In this document: positions 41,010 to 48,662 of the stretch, piece by piece
Numbering within the stretch: position 1 is the stretch's first letter
Layout of the letters: each line of letters begins with the position of its first letter
From: Candidatus Bathyarchaeota archaeon
GTDB lineage: Archaea; Thermoproteota; Bathyarchaeia; Bathyarchaeales; Bathycorpusculaceae
Direction of reading: 5' to 3'
Length of the DNA stretch: 53,900 nt
NCBI GenBank assembly: GCA_018396615.1
Contig: JAGTQT010000005.1
Span: forward strand, 1 to 53,900
Translations under genes and position numbers: made by a program
The notes under the pieces: model-generated
The model's input: the letters and a program-made list of their open reading frames with translations, nothing else
Database searches by the model: none
Told to the model about the DNA's origin: nothing

Positions 41010-42299
41010 CTAGGGCTCGTTTCTATGAAGCTTTTGAGCTGCAATAAAAGCCAAGCCATTCTCAGTAAGAAGACGCGCTGTCTTATTCAAGGCGTCGTGT
41101 TTGTCAAGATAGTTCGCTAGCAACAGCGGCATAAGTCCCTTCTCCATAATGTCTTTTTTCGGCATAAAGTATTCCAGAATATCTGAGGGATGTGCTCGGG
41201 TCTGCTCGACTTCTGGGAGCCCTCCTTCGTGTTTGGCGCTGATGTTCTTTACGTGGTCCGCAAGCTTAACTAGTTCGTTTTGCCGGTTGTAGGGCTGCCT
41301 GACTATGCTCTTATAGGCTTCAGTAATGTGATGCTCGATGCGTACAAGGTCTTCGAAGCCAAAGGTTTTCCTTGCGTAGGCTGAAAGCTCAATTGTTCTG
41401 TTGTCCACGGAGTTTGACAGGTTGAAACCGATCAGCGGCGTGGTTCCGTCTTCGCGGCTGAAGAGTTTGGCTGTCATCAGTGTCCAAAGCACCGAATAGG
41501 GGTTGTCATTGCCAAGATAAACTGAAATCTTAAATTCGATGTCGATGCCGAGTTTATGCATCAAGTAGCCAAGAAGCACGGTGCCCGAGTTTACGTTCAA
41601 AACCTGTTTTACACCATATTCTGTATGGTAATGCAAGTATTCTTTAACCCATTCCAACGAGTAATGGTTTGGCTCTCCAACTCCCCCGAAATAGCCTGTT
41701 ATTGTTTCCGCTCCGCCTAGATGGACATTTACGGGTTTTCCATCAGGCCCAGGCAGCGTTCCTTTGGTATCAAGTGTCTGCACGTAGGAAGCTCCTGTGA
41801 TCTGCGCGGCTGCGGCGAAGGCGAGAATGTCGTCGTCTTCAACCTGCTCTTTCATGGAGCGAACACGAATGTATCTCCCGGGCATAAGTTCCTGTTTGGC
41901 TATGGCGCGTTTGGCTTCTTCGATGAGCCAAGGGAAAAAGTTCATTGCGCTGATTTCAAGTGTAACGGCGAAATCTGGTTTAGGCTTGATGGTTTCAGCT
42001 TTTTTTCCCAAGATTTTTCGTCGATACTCAGGTATGCTGATGAAAGCATTCTGGTCACGTTGCTTAGTTAGCCACTCAAGATCTTTGGCAAAGGGCGATT
42101 TTTTTCGCTCCAGCCTGTTCATGAGGTTTTCAAGTCTGCCTGCTTCTCTGGCTTTTCGGTTAATTTCAGCTACTCCGCCGTAGCTGTCGATAATTTCAAG
42201 CAAGCTGCCAACTAGCGGGTTGTCGCTGCTTAGAAGGAACTTATTGATTTCTTTCAGATTTTTTTCGTTGATTTCTAGTTTTCTCTGAAGGTTTTCCAT
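41010..42299 (-). CDS. Uncharacterised 429-residue enzyme-like protein, divergent from the aldolase-Fae gene
   Basis: I do not recognise this family. The first 120 residues are helical. From about 110 an alpha/beta fold follows: FAVTLEISAMNFFPWLIEEA, GASYVQTLDTKGTLPGPDG, HLGGAETITGYFGGVGEPNH, HYHTEYGVKQVLNVNSGTVL and FNLSNSVDNRTIELSA. The Gly-rich stretches, His and Asn content and several strand-helix units suggest a TIM-barrel enzyme acting on a phosphorylated or CoA substrate, a guess from texture only. There is no signal peptide. It is transcribed divergently from the aldolase-Fae gene across 190 bases, so related roles are possible. The ATG at 42299 has no clear ribosome site. Confidence 0.6.
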   Translation of the reverse strand: MENLQRKLEINEKNLKEINKFLLSSDNPLVGSLLEIIDSYGGVAEINRKAREAGRLENLMNRLERKKSPFAKDLEWLTKQRDQNAFISIPEYRRKILGKKAETIKPKPDFAVTLEISAMNFFPWLIEEAKRAIAKQELMPGRYIRVRSMKEQVEDDDILAFAAAAQITGASYVQTLDTKGTLPGPDGKPVNVHLGGAETITGYFGGVGEPNHYSLEWVKEYLHYHTEYGVKQVLNVNSGTVLLGYLMHKLGIDIEFKISVYLGNDNPYSVLWTLMTAKLFSREDGTTPLIGFNLSNSVDNRTIELSAYARKTFGFEDLVRIEHHITEAYKSIVRQPYNRQNELVKLADHVKNISAKHEGGLPEVEQTRAHPSDILEYFMPKKDIMEKGLMPLLLANYLDKHDALNKTARLLTENGLAFIAAQKLHRNEP

Positions 42300-42430
42300 G
42301 GCATAAGCCTCGGGTTTGATAGTCTCTGTTCATTTCTAGCTGATTTAAGCATTTTTCCCTGCCCAGCAGTTTTTTTAGGAAGCAGCCGAGAGCTTGATGC
42401 GCATTGCTATGTGGCTGGTTTAGACGCAAA

Positions 42431-42440
42431 GGTTATAAAA
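42431..42440 (+). promoter_or_regulatory. TATA box of the aldolase-Fae operon
   Basis: GCAAAGGTTATAAAAG is a strong BRE plus TATA. The predicted transcription start is near 42461, leaving a 30-base leader with GAGGGTGAT before the ATG at 42491. Confidence 0.6.
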
Positions 42441-42490
42441 GAAGCATTGTTGTAGGAAGTCTCCGAAAAGGAAGAGGGTGATGGCTGATT

Positions 42491-43969
42491 ATGTATAAAC
42501 CTGAGGGAATTTTGCCTGCGCTGGTTACACCTTTTACGGACGACGGTTCAGCAGTAGATGAGGAGAGGCTTCGTATTCTGGTAAATCGATGTATAGAGCT
42601 TGGCGTGCATGGAGTCGTTCCCTGCGGTACGACTGGCGAGTTCTCAAACATGTCAATGGAAGAGAAAAAACGCGTGATCAGCGTTGTAGTTGATGAAGTA
42701 AATGGCAGAGTACCCGTCGTAGCTGGCACAGGCGCCAGTGGAACAAGAGAAGCGTTAGAGATGACGAAATATGCTAAGGATGCTGGCGCAATGGCTGCAT
42801 TGATTGTAACGCCGTTCTATCTGAAGCCGGCTGACCGCGGGATATATGAGCATTACGACACAATCGCAAGCAAGGTTGAGCTGCCTATAATTCTTTACAA
42901 CATTCCCCAGTGCACGGGTCTACCGATGCCGTGGCAGATGGTTGAAGACCTAGCTCAGATCCCCAACGTTGTAGGCGTTAAAGACAGCAGCGGACAGCTA
43001 AGTTTCATACTCGCTGTTTTGGAGAAAGTTAGAGACAAGATCAATGTCATGTGCGGGCATGACGAAATCGTTATCGGCGGACTTGCAGCTGGCTGCTCAG
43101 GCGCAATTCTCGCAAGCGCCAACGTTATCCCAGACATCTGGGTCAAAATGTACAACTGCGTTAAGAATGGCAACCTACAGGAAGCCCGTGAACTCCAATA
43201 CAAGATTCAGAAGATAGCACGGATAATAGCTGGAAGCGGAGCTGTAGGGACTAAGGCGGCGCTGAACATGATGAAGATCAAAGTTGGCCCGGTTAGGATG
43301 CCGCTGAGCGTGGGCGGCGAATTAAGCTACGAGTCTAGAGAGGAACTAAGGTTGGACTTGGAGAAAATAGGCAAAATCGAGCCTAAGCCCGTTACCTTCG
43401 AAGTAGTCGAGCAACCTATAGAGCAAAGGTTTATGACGATAGATGTAACTCCCGAAGTCATAAAAGGGTTTAATCTGAAGGTTGGCGAAGCGCTGGCAGG
43501 CGGAGGCGCCGAAGTCGCCCACATAGACCTCCTGATCGGCAGAAAGGACGGGCCGGTTGGGGAAGCTTTCGTTAAGGCTAAGGCTGTGCCTTCTGCTGGA
43601 CATGAGCCTCTGCTAGCCCTCTTGGAACCTAACCTCAGCGTGAAACCTGAAACCCTCATCATTCCCACGGTCACGGTTACAAGCATGAGACAGGCCAGCA
43701 TGATCTTTGGTCCGGCTCAAACCGCCGTTGCCAAGGCGGTGGTTGACAGCGTTGCTGACGGAACACTGCCATCCCATGCAGTCGAAGACCTAGTGATGAT
43801 CGCTAACGTGTTTGTTCATCCTTCCGCTGTCGACCGTCAGAGAGTTTACATCAACAACTATAAGGCAATGCGGCACGCCATCCGCAAAGCCATCGAGGGA
43901 AGGCCTAGCGTTGACGAGCTGATCGAAAACAAGGAGCGATCTAAGCATCCATTCAAATATACGCCGTAG
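42491..43969 (+). CDS. DapA-family aldolase fused to formaldehyde-activating enzyme (Fae)
   Basis: A 492-residue fusion. Residues 1-300 are a class I aldolase of the DHDPS/N-acetylneuraminate lyase family: CGTTGEFSNMS (45-55), the Tyr of ILYNIP (136) and the Schiff-base Lys164 in VGVKDSSG. The Arg that binds aspartate semialdehyde in DHDPS is Cys141 (NIPQCTG), so it is not a normal DapA. Residues 325-475 are a full Fae domain: NLKVGEALAGGGAEVAHIDL with the catalytic His344, GRKDGPVGEAF, FGPAQTAVAKAV and VFVHPSA. Fae joins formaldehyde to tetrahydromethanopterin. A pyruvate-formaldehyde aldolase feeding Fae is the obvious reading, by inference. trmI overlaps its stop codon. Confidence 0.9.
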   Translation: MYKPEGILPALVTPFTDDGSAVDEERLRILVNRCIELGVHGVVPCGTTGEFSNMSMEEKKRVISVVVDEVNGRVPVVAGTGASGTREALEMTKYAKDAGAMAALIVTPFYLKPADRGIYEHYDTIASKVELPIILYNIPQCTGLPMPWQMVEDLAQIPNVVGVKDSSGQLSFILAVLEKVRDKINVMCGHDEIVIGGLAAGCSGAILASANVIPDIWVKMYNCVKNGNLQEARELQYKIQKIARIIAGSGAVGTKAALNMMKIKVGPVRMPLSVGGELSYESREELRLDLEKIGKIEPKPVTFEVVEQPIEQRFMTIDVTPEVIKGFNLKVGEALAGGGAEVAHIDLLIGRKDGPVGEAFVKAKAVPSAGHEPLLALLEPNLSVKPETLIIPTVTVTSMRQASMIFGPAQTAVAKAVVDSVADGTLPSHAVEDLVMIANVFVHPSAVDRQRVYINNYKAMRHAIRKAIEGRPSVDELIENKERSKHPFKYTP

Positions 43970-44760
43970 TGAAACAGACCTTGCCTGAAACAGAGATCCA
44001 TGAAGGGGACTATGTTCTCCTATACATGAGCCCGCGTAAGACTTACCTAGCAAGGGCTGAAAAAGGCAAGAGTTTTCACACACACAAAGGCTACGTTGAA
44101 TTCGACAGCCTGATTGGGAAAGAGTGCGGCTCCGCGGTTAAGAGCAGTTTGGGCTTCGAGTTCATCGCTTTGAAGCCTCAGCTTAGAGATTTCATAATGA
44201 AGTCTGCGCGGCAAACGCAGATTACCTACCCAAAAGACGTGGCGCTCATCGTGATGTTCAGTGGTATAGGTCCAGGCAGCCGCGTGGTTGAGGCTGGAAC
44301 AGGAACGGGCGCGTTAACCGCAGCTTTAGCTTATTACGTGAAGCCCGAAGGCAAGGTCTATAGTTACGAGATAAGAGAGGAGTTCATAGCAACTGCGGAG
44401 AAGAATTTGAAGCGTGCTGGCTTGAAGGATTTTGTGGAACTGAAAAACAAGGACATCGTTGCGGGAATCGACGAAAGAGATGTCGACGCAGTGGTGCTGG
44501 ATCTGGCGCCTCCTTGGCTTGTTGTTCCTCATGCTTATAGTGCTCTGAAGCCTTCAGGCGCCATTGTCTCTTTTAGCCCGACAATAGACCAAGTAGTGAA
44601 GACAGTGGAGGCGCTTAGAGAAAACGGTTTTGTTGACGTGGAAAGCGTAGAGTGCTTGATGCGTGGAATGCAGGTTGAGCGAGGAAAGACTAGACCGCAG
44701 ACCCTTATGACTGCACACACCGGATACATAACATTCGGACGAAAAATAACGAAACTCTGA
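43969..44760 (+). CDS. trmI: tRNA (adenine-N1)-methyltransferase, TrmI-like
   Basis: A 263-residue SAM-dependent methyltransferase for m1A at position 57/58 of tRNA. An N-terminal beta domain (HEGDYVLLYMSPRKTYLARA) is followed by GPGSRVVEAGTGTGALTAAL, the SAM site, and VDAVVLDLAPPW, the catalytic region, all typical of TrmI. The GTG start overlaps the TAG of the aldolase-Fae gene by one base, so the two are co-transcribed although their roles look unrelated. Confidence 0.92.
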   Translation: MKQTLPETEIHEGDYVLLYMSPRKTYLARAEKGKSFHTHKGYVEFDSLIGKECGSAVKSSLGFEFIALKPQLRDFIMKSARQTQITYPKDVALIVMFSGIGPGSRVVEAGTGTGALTAALAYYVKPEGKVYSYEIREEFIATAEKNLKRAGLKDFVELKNKDIVAGIDERDVDAVVLDLAPPWLVVPHAYSALKPSGAIVSFSPTIDQVVKTVEALRENGFVDVESVECLMRGMQVERGKTRPQTLMTAHTGYITFGRKITKL

Positions 44761-44874
44761 GAAGCTTTTTGCTCACTGAGCGACTGAGAAAAAAACGCAT
44801 GCTATTCACTTGGTTGCTGAAAAGCATTTATTTTATCCGCATTTAAAATGTATACCAAATTTGAGGAACCCTTG

Positions 44875-46071
44875 ATGGCTAAGCTTTCAATAAGTGAAAA
44901 AGAGCACAAAAGCCGCATAAAACACGTCAGAAAAGTCTTAGCAAGGCGCAACCTCGATGCCTTGTATTTGACAAGCGGCGTAAGCATGTTCTACTTGACA
45001 GGGTACTCGTTCATCTCCACCGAGCGCCCTGCAGCCTTAATCATACCTTTAGACGGCAAAATAACCTTTCTTGGGCCGCTCCTAGAAAAAGACCATGTGC
45101 CCATCGAGACAAGGCTTATCGAAGACGTCAGAACCTACGTGGACTACCCGGGAGACAAGCATCCTATAGAGCACTTTGCCAGCTTTCTAGCCGACATGGG
45201 CTTGGCAAAAGGACGCATAGGAACCGACAACAAGGCAGGCGCCCTTGGCATGTTCGGCTACAGGGGTTTATCACTCTCTAAGAAATTGGCTGAGGCAAAG
45301 TTCGTCGAAATGTCGGACCTAGTTCCAGCCATGCGCCTCACAAAGTCAGCGGAAGAAATAGAGCTGATGAGGGAAAGCTGCAAGTGGGCAAATTTGGCTA
45401 TGAAACTGCTACAAGAGCACTTAGCTGAAGGCATGTGGGACGTGGAAGTAGAGCTAGCTGCTTCGCTTGAAGCCTCTGCAGCTATGAAGAAGACCTTGGG
45501 AGCCGATTACGTGCCCAAGCGAAGCATTCTTCCCGTAAATCTCTGCATCCGCGGACAAGTAGGCGAAATGAGCGCCATACCGCATGCGATGGCGTCGAAA
45601 CGGATGATCCGAAAAGGCGATGTAGTCATCGGAGAAGTCGGCGTCGACATAGGTGGATACACCTGCGAGCTTGAGCGAACATTTATTGTTGGAAACCCGT
45701 CACCAAAACAGGAACGCTACTTCAACGTCGCGGTTAAAGCGCAGGAAGCTGCCTTCAAAGCGTTCACGCCCGAAGCCAAATGCAGCGACATCGACAAAGC
45801 CACCATAGTCCTTTTCAAAAAAGCAGGACTCAGCCACCTAGTAAAACACCATACAGGACATGGCTTAGGCTTAGAAGGACATGAACCCCCATGGCTTGAC
45901 ATAGGCAACAACCAGCCACTAAAAGAAGGCATGATCGTAAGCTGCGAACCTGGAATCTACGAAACCAGCTTTGCAGGATTCCGCCACTCAGACACCGTGC
46001 TCGTAACTAAGAAAGGAGCAGAAATAATGACCTACTATCCCAGAGCCCTAGAAGACTTGATCGTAAAGTAG
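44875..46071 (+). CDS. M24-family hydrolase, Xaa-Pro peptidase/creatinase-like, with altered metal ligands
   Basis: A 398-residue pita-bread fold protein. The N-terminal domain spans residues 10-155 and the catalytic domain follows. The five metal ligands of M24 peptidases (D, D, H, E, E) here read D258 in GVDIGG, E265 in CELERTF, H329 in TGHGLGLEGHEPP, E358 in SCEPGIYE, and Ser372 in FRHSDTV, so one Asp is Glu and the final Glu is Ser. FRHSDTVLV is typical of ectoine-hydrolase and creatinase-like members, so it may not be a true aminopeptidase. ATG at 44875 with GAGGAAC upstream; another ATG at 44848. Confidence 0.82.
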   Translation: MAKLSISEKEHKSRIKHVRKVLARRNLDALYLTSGVSMFYLTGYSFISTERPAALIIPLDGKITFLGPLLEKDHVPIETRLIEDVRTYVDYPGDKHPIEHFASFLADMGLAKGRIGTDNKAGALGMFGYRGLSLSKKLAEAKFVEMSDLVPAMRLTKSAEEIELMRESCKWANLAMKLLQEHLAEGMWDVEVELAASLEASAAMKKTLGADYVPKRSILPVNLCIRGQVGEMSAIPHAMASKRMIRKGDVVIGEVGVDIGGYTCELERTFIVGNPSPKQERYFNVAVKAQEAAFKAFTPEAKCSDIDKATIVLFKKAGLSHLVKHHTGHGLGLEGHEPPWLDIGNNQPLKEGMIVSCEPGIYETSFAGFRHSDTVLVTKKGAEIMTYYPRALEDLIVK

Positions 46072-46087
46072 AAACGAGAAAGATAAC

Positions 46088-46300
46088 TTAGTGTCTTTGA
46101 AAGACAATTGTCTTGTTTATGAGCAAACCATTGCATTTTGGGCAGTACTTGCGGCCTCGCTCAGGCGCGAACCGGTTCCTGCAGTATATGCAAACCTGAG
46201 CTATCGCGATAAGCTTTCCATCAGGCATGCGGTGGTGAATTTCAAGAAACTCTTTTTCGCCAGTTTTTTTCTGTTCGACACACTGCAGTTTGTTTGCCAA
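46088..46300 (-). CDS. Small zinc-ribbon protein
   Basis: A 70-residue protein with CIYCRNRF and YCPKCNG, two CxxC pairs forming a zinc ribbon. Likely a small nucleic acid- or protein-binding factor of unknown role. It starts with a TTG following GGAGGACTGAGG, four bases after the stop of the small membrane protein gene at 46305-46445. Its 3' end converges with the M24 hydrolase gene. Confidence 0.65.
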   Translation of the reverse strand: MANKLQCVEQKKTGEKEFLEIHHRMPDGKLIAIAQVCIYCRNRFAPERGRKYCPKCNGLLINKTIVFQRH

Positions 46301-46304
46301 AACC

Positions 46305-46445
46305 TCAGTCCTCCTTCTCGTTTTTGATTCTCTTGCTTAATGCGTCAACGAGCCTGCCCATTTTGAAAGCAACGTACACGAGGACAACCGTGAACGCGAC
46401 TTCTGCAAAACTTGCTAAGAGTCGGACAAGATCGCTTATAGTCAA
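46305..46445 (-). CDS. 46-residue single-helix membrane protein
   Basis: A short frame starting with TTG at 46445 after AGGAGGCTGCGGAG: LTISDLVRLLASFAEVAFTV and onwards, one membrane helix (about 10-28), then a charged tail KRIKNEKED. The tight spacing to the zinc-ribbon gene and the strong ribosome site support it. It is too short to assign to a family. Confidence 0.55.
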   Translation of the reverse strand: MTISDLVRLLASFAEVAFTVVLVYVAFKMGRLVDALSKRIKNEKED

Positions 46446-46492
46446 CTCCGCAGCCTCCTATCTCCACTATAAGCGTGGCCGCTGAGTTAATG

Positions 46493-46507
46493 CTATGTTT
46501 TAGAACA
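46493..46507 (-). promoter_or_regulatory. Repeated promoter element, copy 1
   Basis: TGTTCTAAAACATAG on the minus strand, immediately upstream of a TATA-like CATTAACT. The near-palindromic core is GTTCTAAAAC. A second copy differing at one base lies at 46858-46872 in the same position relative to its promoter. A further GTTCTAAA stands 22 bases upstream, at the end of the next gene. Confidence 0.5.
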
Positions 46508-46521
46508 CAAACGTACTAGAT

Positions 46522-46812
46522 TTAGAACGGGTAGGGACCTGTAAACCTGTAGTTTCTTCGAGGTGTCTTACGTTTAAACAGCAGATACACTATGGCTGCA
46601 ACAAAAAAGCTGAAAGACAACGCCTCCACATCGGAGTATCTGCCATCATAGGCTGTAGACCGCGTGCCCTCCAGCAGAGTCATCTGCCTCGGAAGAGACG
46701 CAAAAGACAAAGCCTCATCAGCCCGAAGCTGAGCAAGAGCCACTAAAGGCACAAGAACTATGCTTACCCCTAGAACCATCGCCAGCACAACGTAGCCGAT
46801 CAGACGCCGCAT
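46522..46812 (-). CDS. Small membrane protein with signal-like N-terminus
   Basis: A 96-residue protein: LIGYVVLAMVLGVSIVLVPL (3-23) and VEALSFSFFVAAIVYLLFKR (62-81) are two membrane helices with about 35 extracytoplasmic residues between, and a basic tail. ATG with AGGAGG eight bases upstream. No family is recognised. Confidence 0.6.
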   Translation of the reverse strand: MRRLIGYVVLAMVLGVSIVLVPLVALAQLRADEALSFASLPRQMTLLEGTRSTAYDGRYSDVEALSFSFFVAAIVYLLFKRKTPRRNYRFTGPYPF

Positions 46813-46857
46813 CGACTCAGCCTCCTAGTATGGAAAGTGCATTGAAGGCTTTTATGT

Positions 46858-46872
46858 CTACGTTTTAGAACA
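46858..46872 (-). promoter_or_regulatory. Repeated promoter element, copy 2
   Basis: TGTTCTAAAACGTAG on the minus strand, directly next to ACATAAAAG, the TATA box of the 46522-46812 gene. The same 15-base element with one change lies at 46493-46507. A shared regulator is likely. Confidence 0.5.
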
Positions 46873-46885
46873 AGCAGCCGACCGG

Positions 46886-47344
46886 TCAAAACGGTTTCGC
46901 CCTCCACAACCTAGCAGTCTCAACCCAAAAAATCACGGACGCAACGACACCAAAAGCCAAAGCATAAAAGTTGGGAATAACCTGTCCAGCTACGCAGAAA
47001 AACACGTAGGAAGCAAGCATCGAAGTAAACAAAACAGAAAAGAAGAGGTAGCGGGGCACTAGAAAACTGCCCATACGAGTGAAAAACTTCAGGATGCCGA
47101 CTTTCACTTCTTCCTCCAAGGTGTATTCGCCGGTGATTTTTTTCTGAACCAGCCCCAGATCCTGCAGCTTCTCGAGATGGTGAACCGCTATGCTTGGGCT
47201 TGAGAACTTGAGGGCGCGTTGAACTTCGCGGATGCCAACCGTGTGGGATGGCTGCTGGAGGAGGTACCAGTACACGATTAGGGTTTTGCCTTTAAGTGAA
47301 GACTCTAAAACTGCGGGATCAAGTTCATGCGTGTCTCGTGACAT
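46886..47344 (-). CDS. Winged-helix transcription factor with C-terminal membrane helices
   Basis: A 152-residue protein. Residues 20-85 form a winged helix: LIVYWYLLQQPSHTVGIREV, recognition region SPSIAVHHLEKLQDLGLV and wing KKITGEYTLEEE. Residues 100-147 hold two membrane helices. Such membrane-bound one-component regulators are common in archaea. It lies just upstream of the two promoters with the TGTTCTAAAAC element and is a candidate to control them, by inference. Confidence 0.75.
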   Translation of the reverse strand: MSRDTHELDPAVLESSLKGKTLIVYWYLLQQPSHTVGIREVQRALKFSSPSIAVHHLEKLQDLGLVQKKITGEYTLEEEVKVGILKFFTRMGSFLVPRYLFFSVLFTSMLASYVFFCVAGQVIPNFYALAFGVVASVIFWVETARLWRAKPF

Positions 47345-47413
47345 GCGACCTACCGATGCTTCATTAACGCATTGAGTGTTTAAAAGTCTACTCGCCGTCG
47401 CCGTTTCTGCAGG

Positions 47414-47698
47414 CTATCTGACCATTCTCTTGTTTTTCTGCGAGCTGGTGCCGCGTTTGAACGCGTTTCTCATCTGAAGCAGTTTATACTCCTGATATGT
47501 TATTTTTGAGTAGGGGTAAAGCTGCTTGAACTTCCTGTAGGTAAGCCTTATGTCATACTGCATCTGCTCGCTGAGCTTGCTGCCGGGCATTCTTGTGGAT
47601 TTTGGTTCGTATTTTCCGCGGGGTACTTGTTTCTTTTTCTGGGTTGCTATGAACCAGACTACTATCAGTATAAGGATCAAGTAAATAAGCCACGGCAC
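47414..47698 (-). CDS. Small membrane protein with basic cytoplasmic tail
   Basis: A 94-residue protein with one N-terminal helix (WLIYLILILIVVWFIA) and a long basic tail rich in Lys, Arg, Tyr and Gln. The GTG start is 35 bases after the stomatin stop; the ribosome site is weak. It may be the third gene of the NfeD-stomatin operon. No family is recognised. Confidence 0.55.
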   Translation of the reverse strand: MPWLIYLILILIVVWFIATQKKKQVPRGKYEPKSTRMPGSKLSEQMQYDIRLTYRKFKQLYPYSKITYQEYKLLQMRNAFKRGTSSQKNKRMVR

Positions 47699-47732
47699 GA
47701 AGAGAACTTCAGAGATGGCTCATCGCCTCTTG

Positions 47733-48662
47733 CTACTTGCTTGCAGATGTCTCGGTTTTGCTGCCTGTCTTTACGGGGAGCACTGATGTTCCTTCCAGAC
47801 CTAGTACGTTGAGGATGTCTGCCGATGAGGGGACAACTATCTTGGTTTGCTGCGAGAATGTTTCTTTGATCACGTCAAGCTTTTTGTTTAGCTGGGCGTT
47901 TTCCTTGAAGTACTGGTTTGCGGCTTCTGAGATCAATCGTACTGCTTCGGCTTGGGCTGCGGACACGAGCTCGATGCTTCTTGCTTCTCCCTCTGCCTTT
48001 AATACGGCTGCTGCTTTCTCTCCTTGGGCTCTAAGGATCATGCCTTCCTTGTCTTGGGCTGCTGCTTCTTTTCTTCCAGTTGCCAGCAATCGAAGCTGTC
48101 TTCTTTCCTGTTCGGCTGCCTTCTGTTTGTGCATTGCTAGCTGGATGTCGCTCGGCGGGTCAATGCGCTGAAGTTCGATGCGGTTAACCTTGGTGCCCCA
48201 CTTATCGGTTGCTTGGTCAAGCGCGCTTCTGAGTTCTACGTTGATTTTTTCCCTTGAGGTAAGGCACACGTCAAGAGACATTTCGCCGACGATGTTTCTA
48301 AGCGTTGTTTGGGCAAGTTTAACTATGGCAAGCTCAAAGTCTTCAACCTCGTATAACGCTCTTTTCGGATCGACAACCTGATAGTAAATGACGGCGTCTA
48401 TGGTTACTACGACGTTGTCTTCGGTGATGATTTCTTGGGGAGGGACGTCTATTACCTGTTCTCGCATGTTTACACGGAAAATTCTCTGGACGACGGGTAT
48501 GATGAATCTGAGTCCGGGTTCAACGGTTTTTTCGTAGGCGTGCCAGCGTTCAACTATGCCTTTCTCGTACTGGTTAACCTTCTTGATTCCGGATGCCAGT
48601 ATCAGCACAACTGCCATAAGAATCAGCGTCACGGTTATTGTTAATATTTCCATTTCCCACAT
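47733..48662 (-). CDS. SPFH/stomatin-like membrane scaffold protein
   Basis: A 309-residue Band 7 protein. An N-terminal membrane helix (LTITVTLILMAVVLILASGI) precedes the SPFH domain (VNQYEKGIVERW, PGLRFIIPVVQRI, DVPPQEIITEDNVVVTIDAV), then a long Ala/Glu/Lys coiled coil (160-280) that drives oligomerisation. It is the standard partner of NfeD proteins, encoded just upstream with adjoining stop and start. Probable role: membrane microdomain or protease regulation. Confidence 0.9.
   Translation of the reverse strand: MWEMEILTITVTLILMAVVLILASGIKKVNQYEKGIVERWHAYEKTVEPGLRFIIPVVQRIFRVNMREQVIDVPPQEIITEDNVVVTIDAVIYYQVVDPKRALYEVEDFELAIVKLAQTTLRNIVGEMSLDVCLTSREKINVELRSALDQATDKWGTKVNRIELQRIDPPSDIQLAMHKQKAAEQERRQLRLLATGRKEAAAQDKEGMILRAQGEKAAAVLKAEGEARSIELVSAAQAEAVRLISEAANQYFKENAQLNKKLDVIKETFSQQTKIVVPSSADILNVLGLEGTSVLPVKTGSKTETSASK

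Noticed and set aside
42491..43400. Annotation as dihydrodipicolinate synthase (DapA, lysine synthesis)
   Set aside because: The Arg needed for aspartate semialdehyde is replaced by Cys141, no other lysine genes are near, and the Fae fusion points elsewhere.
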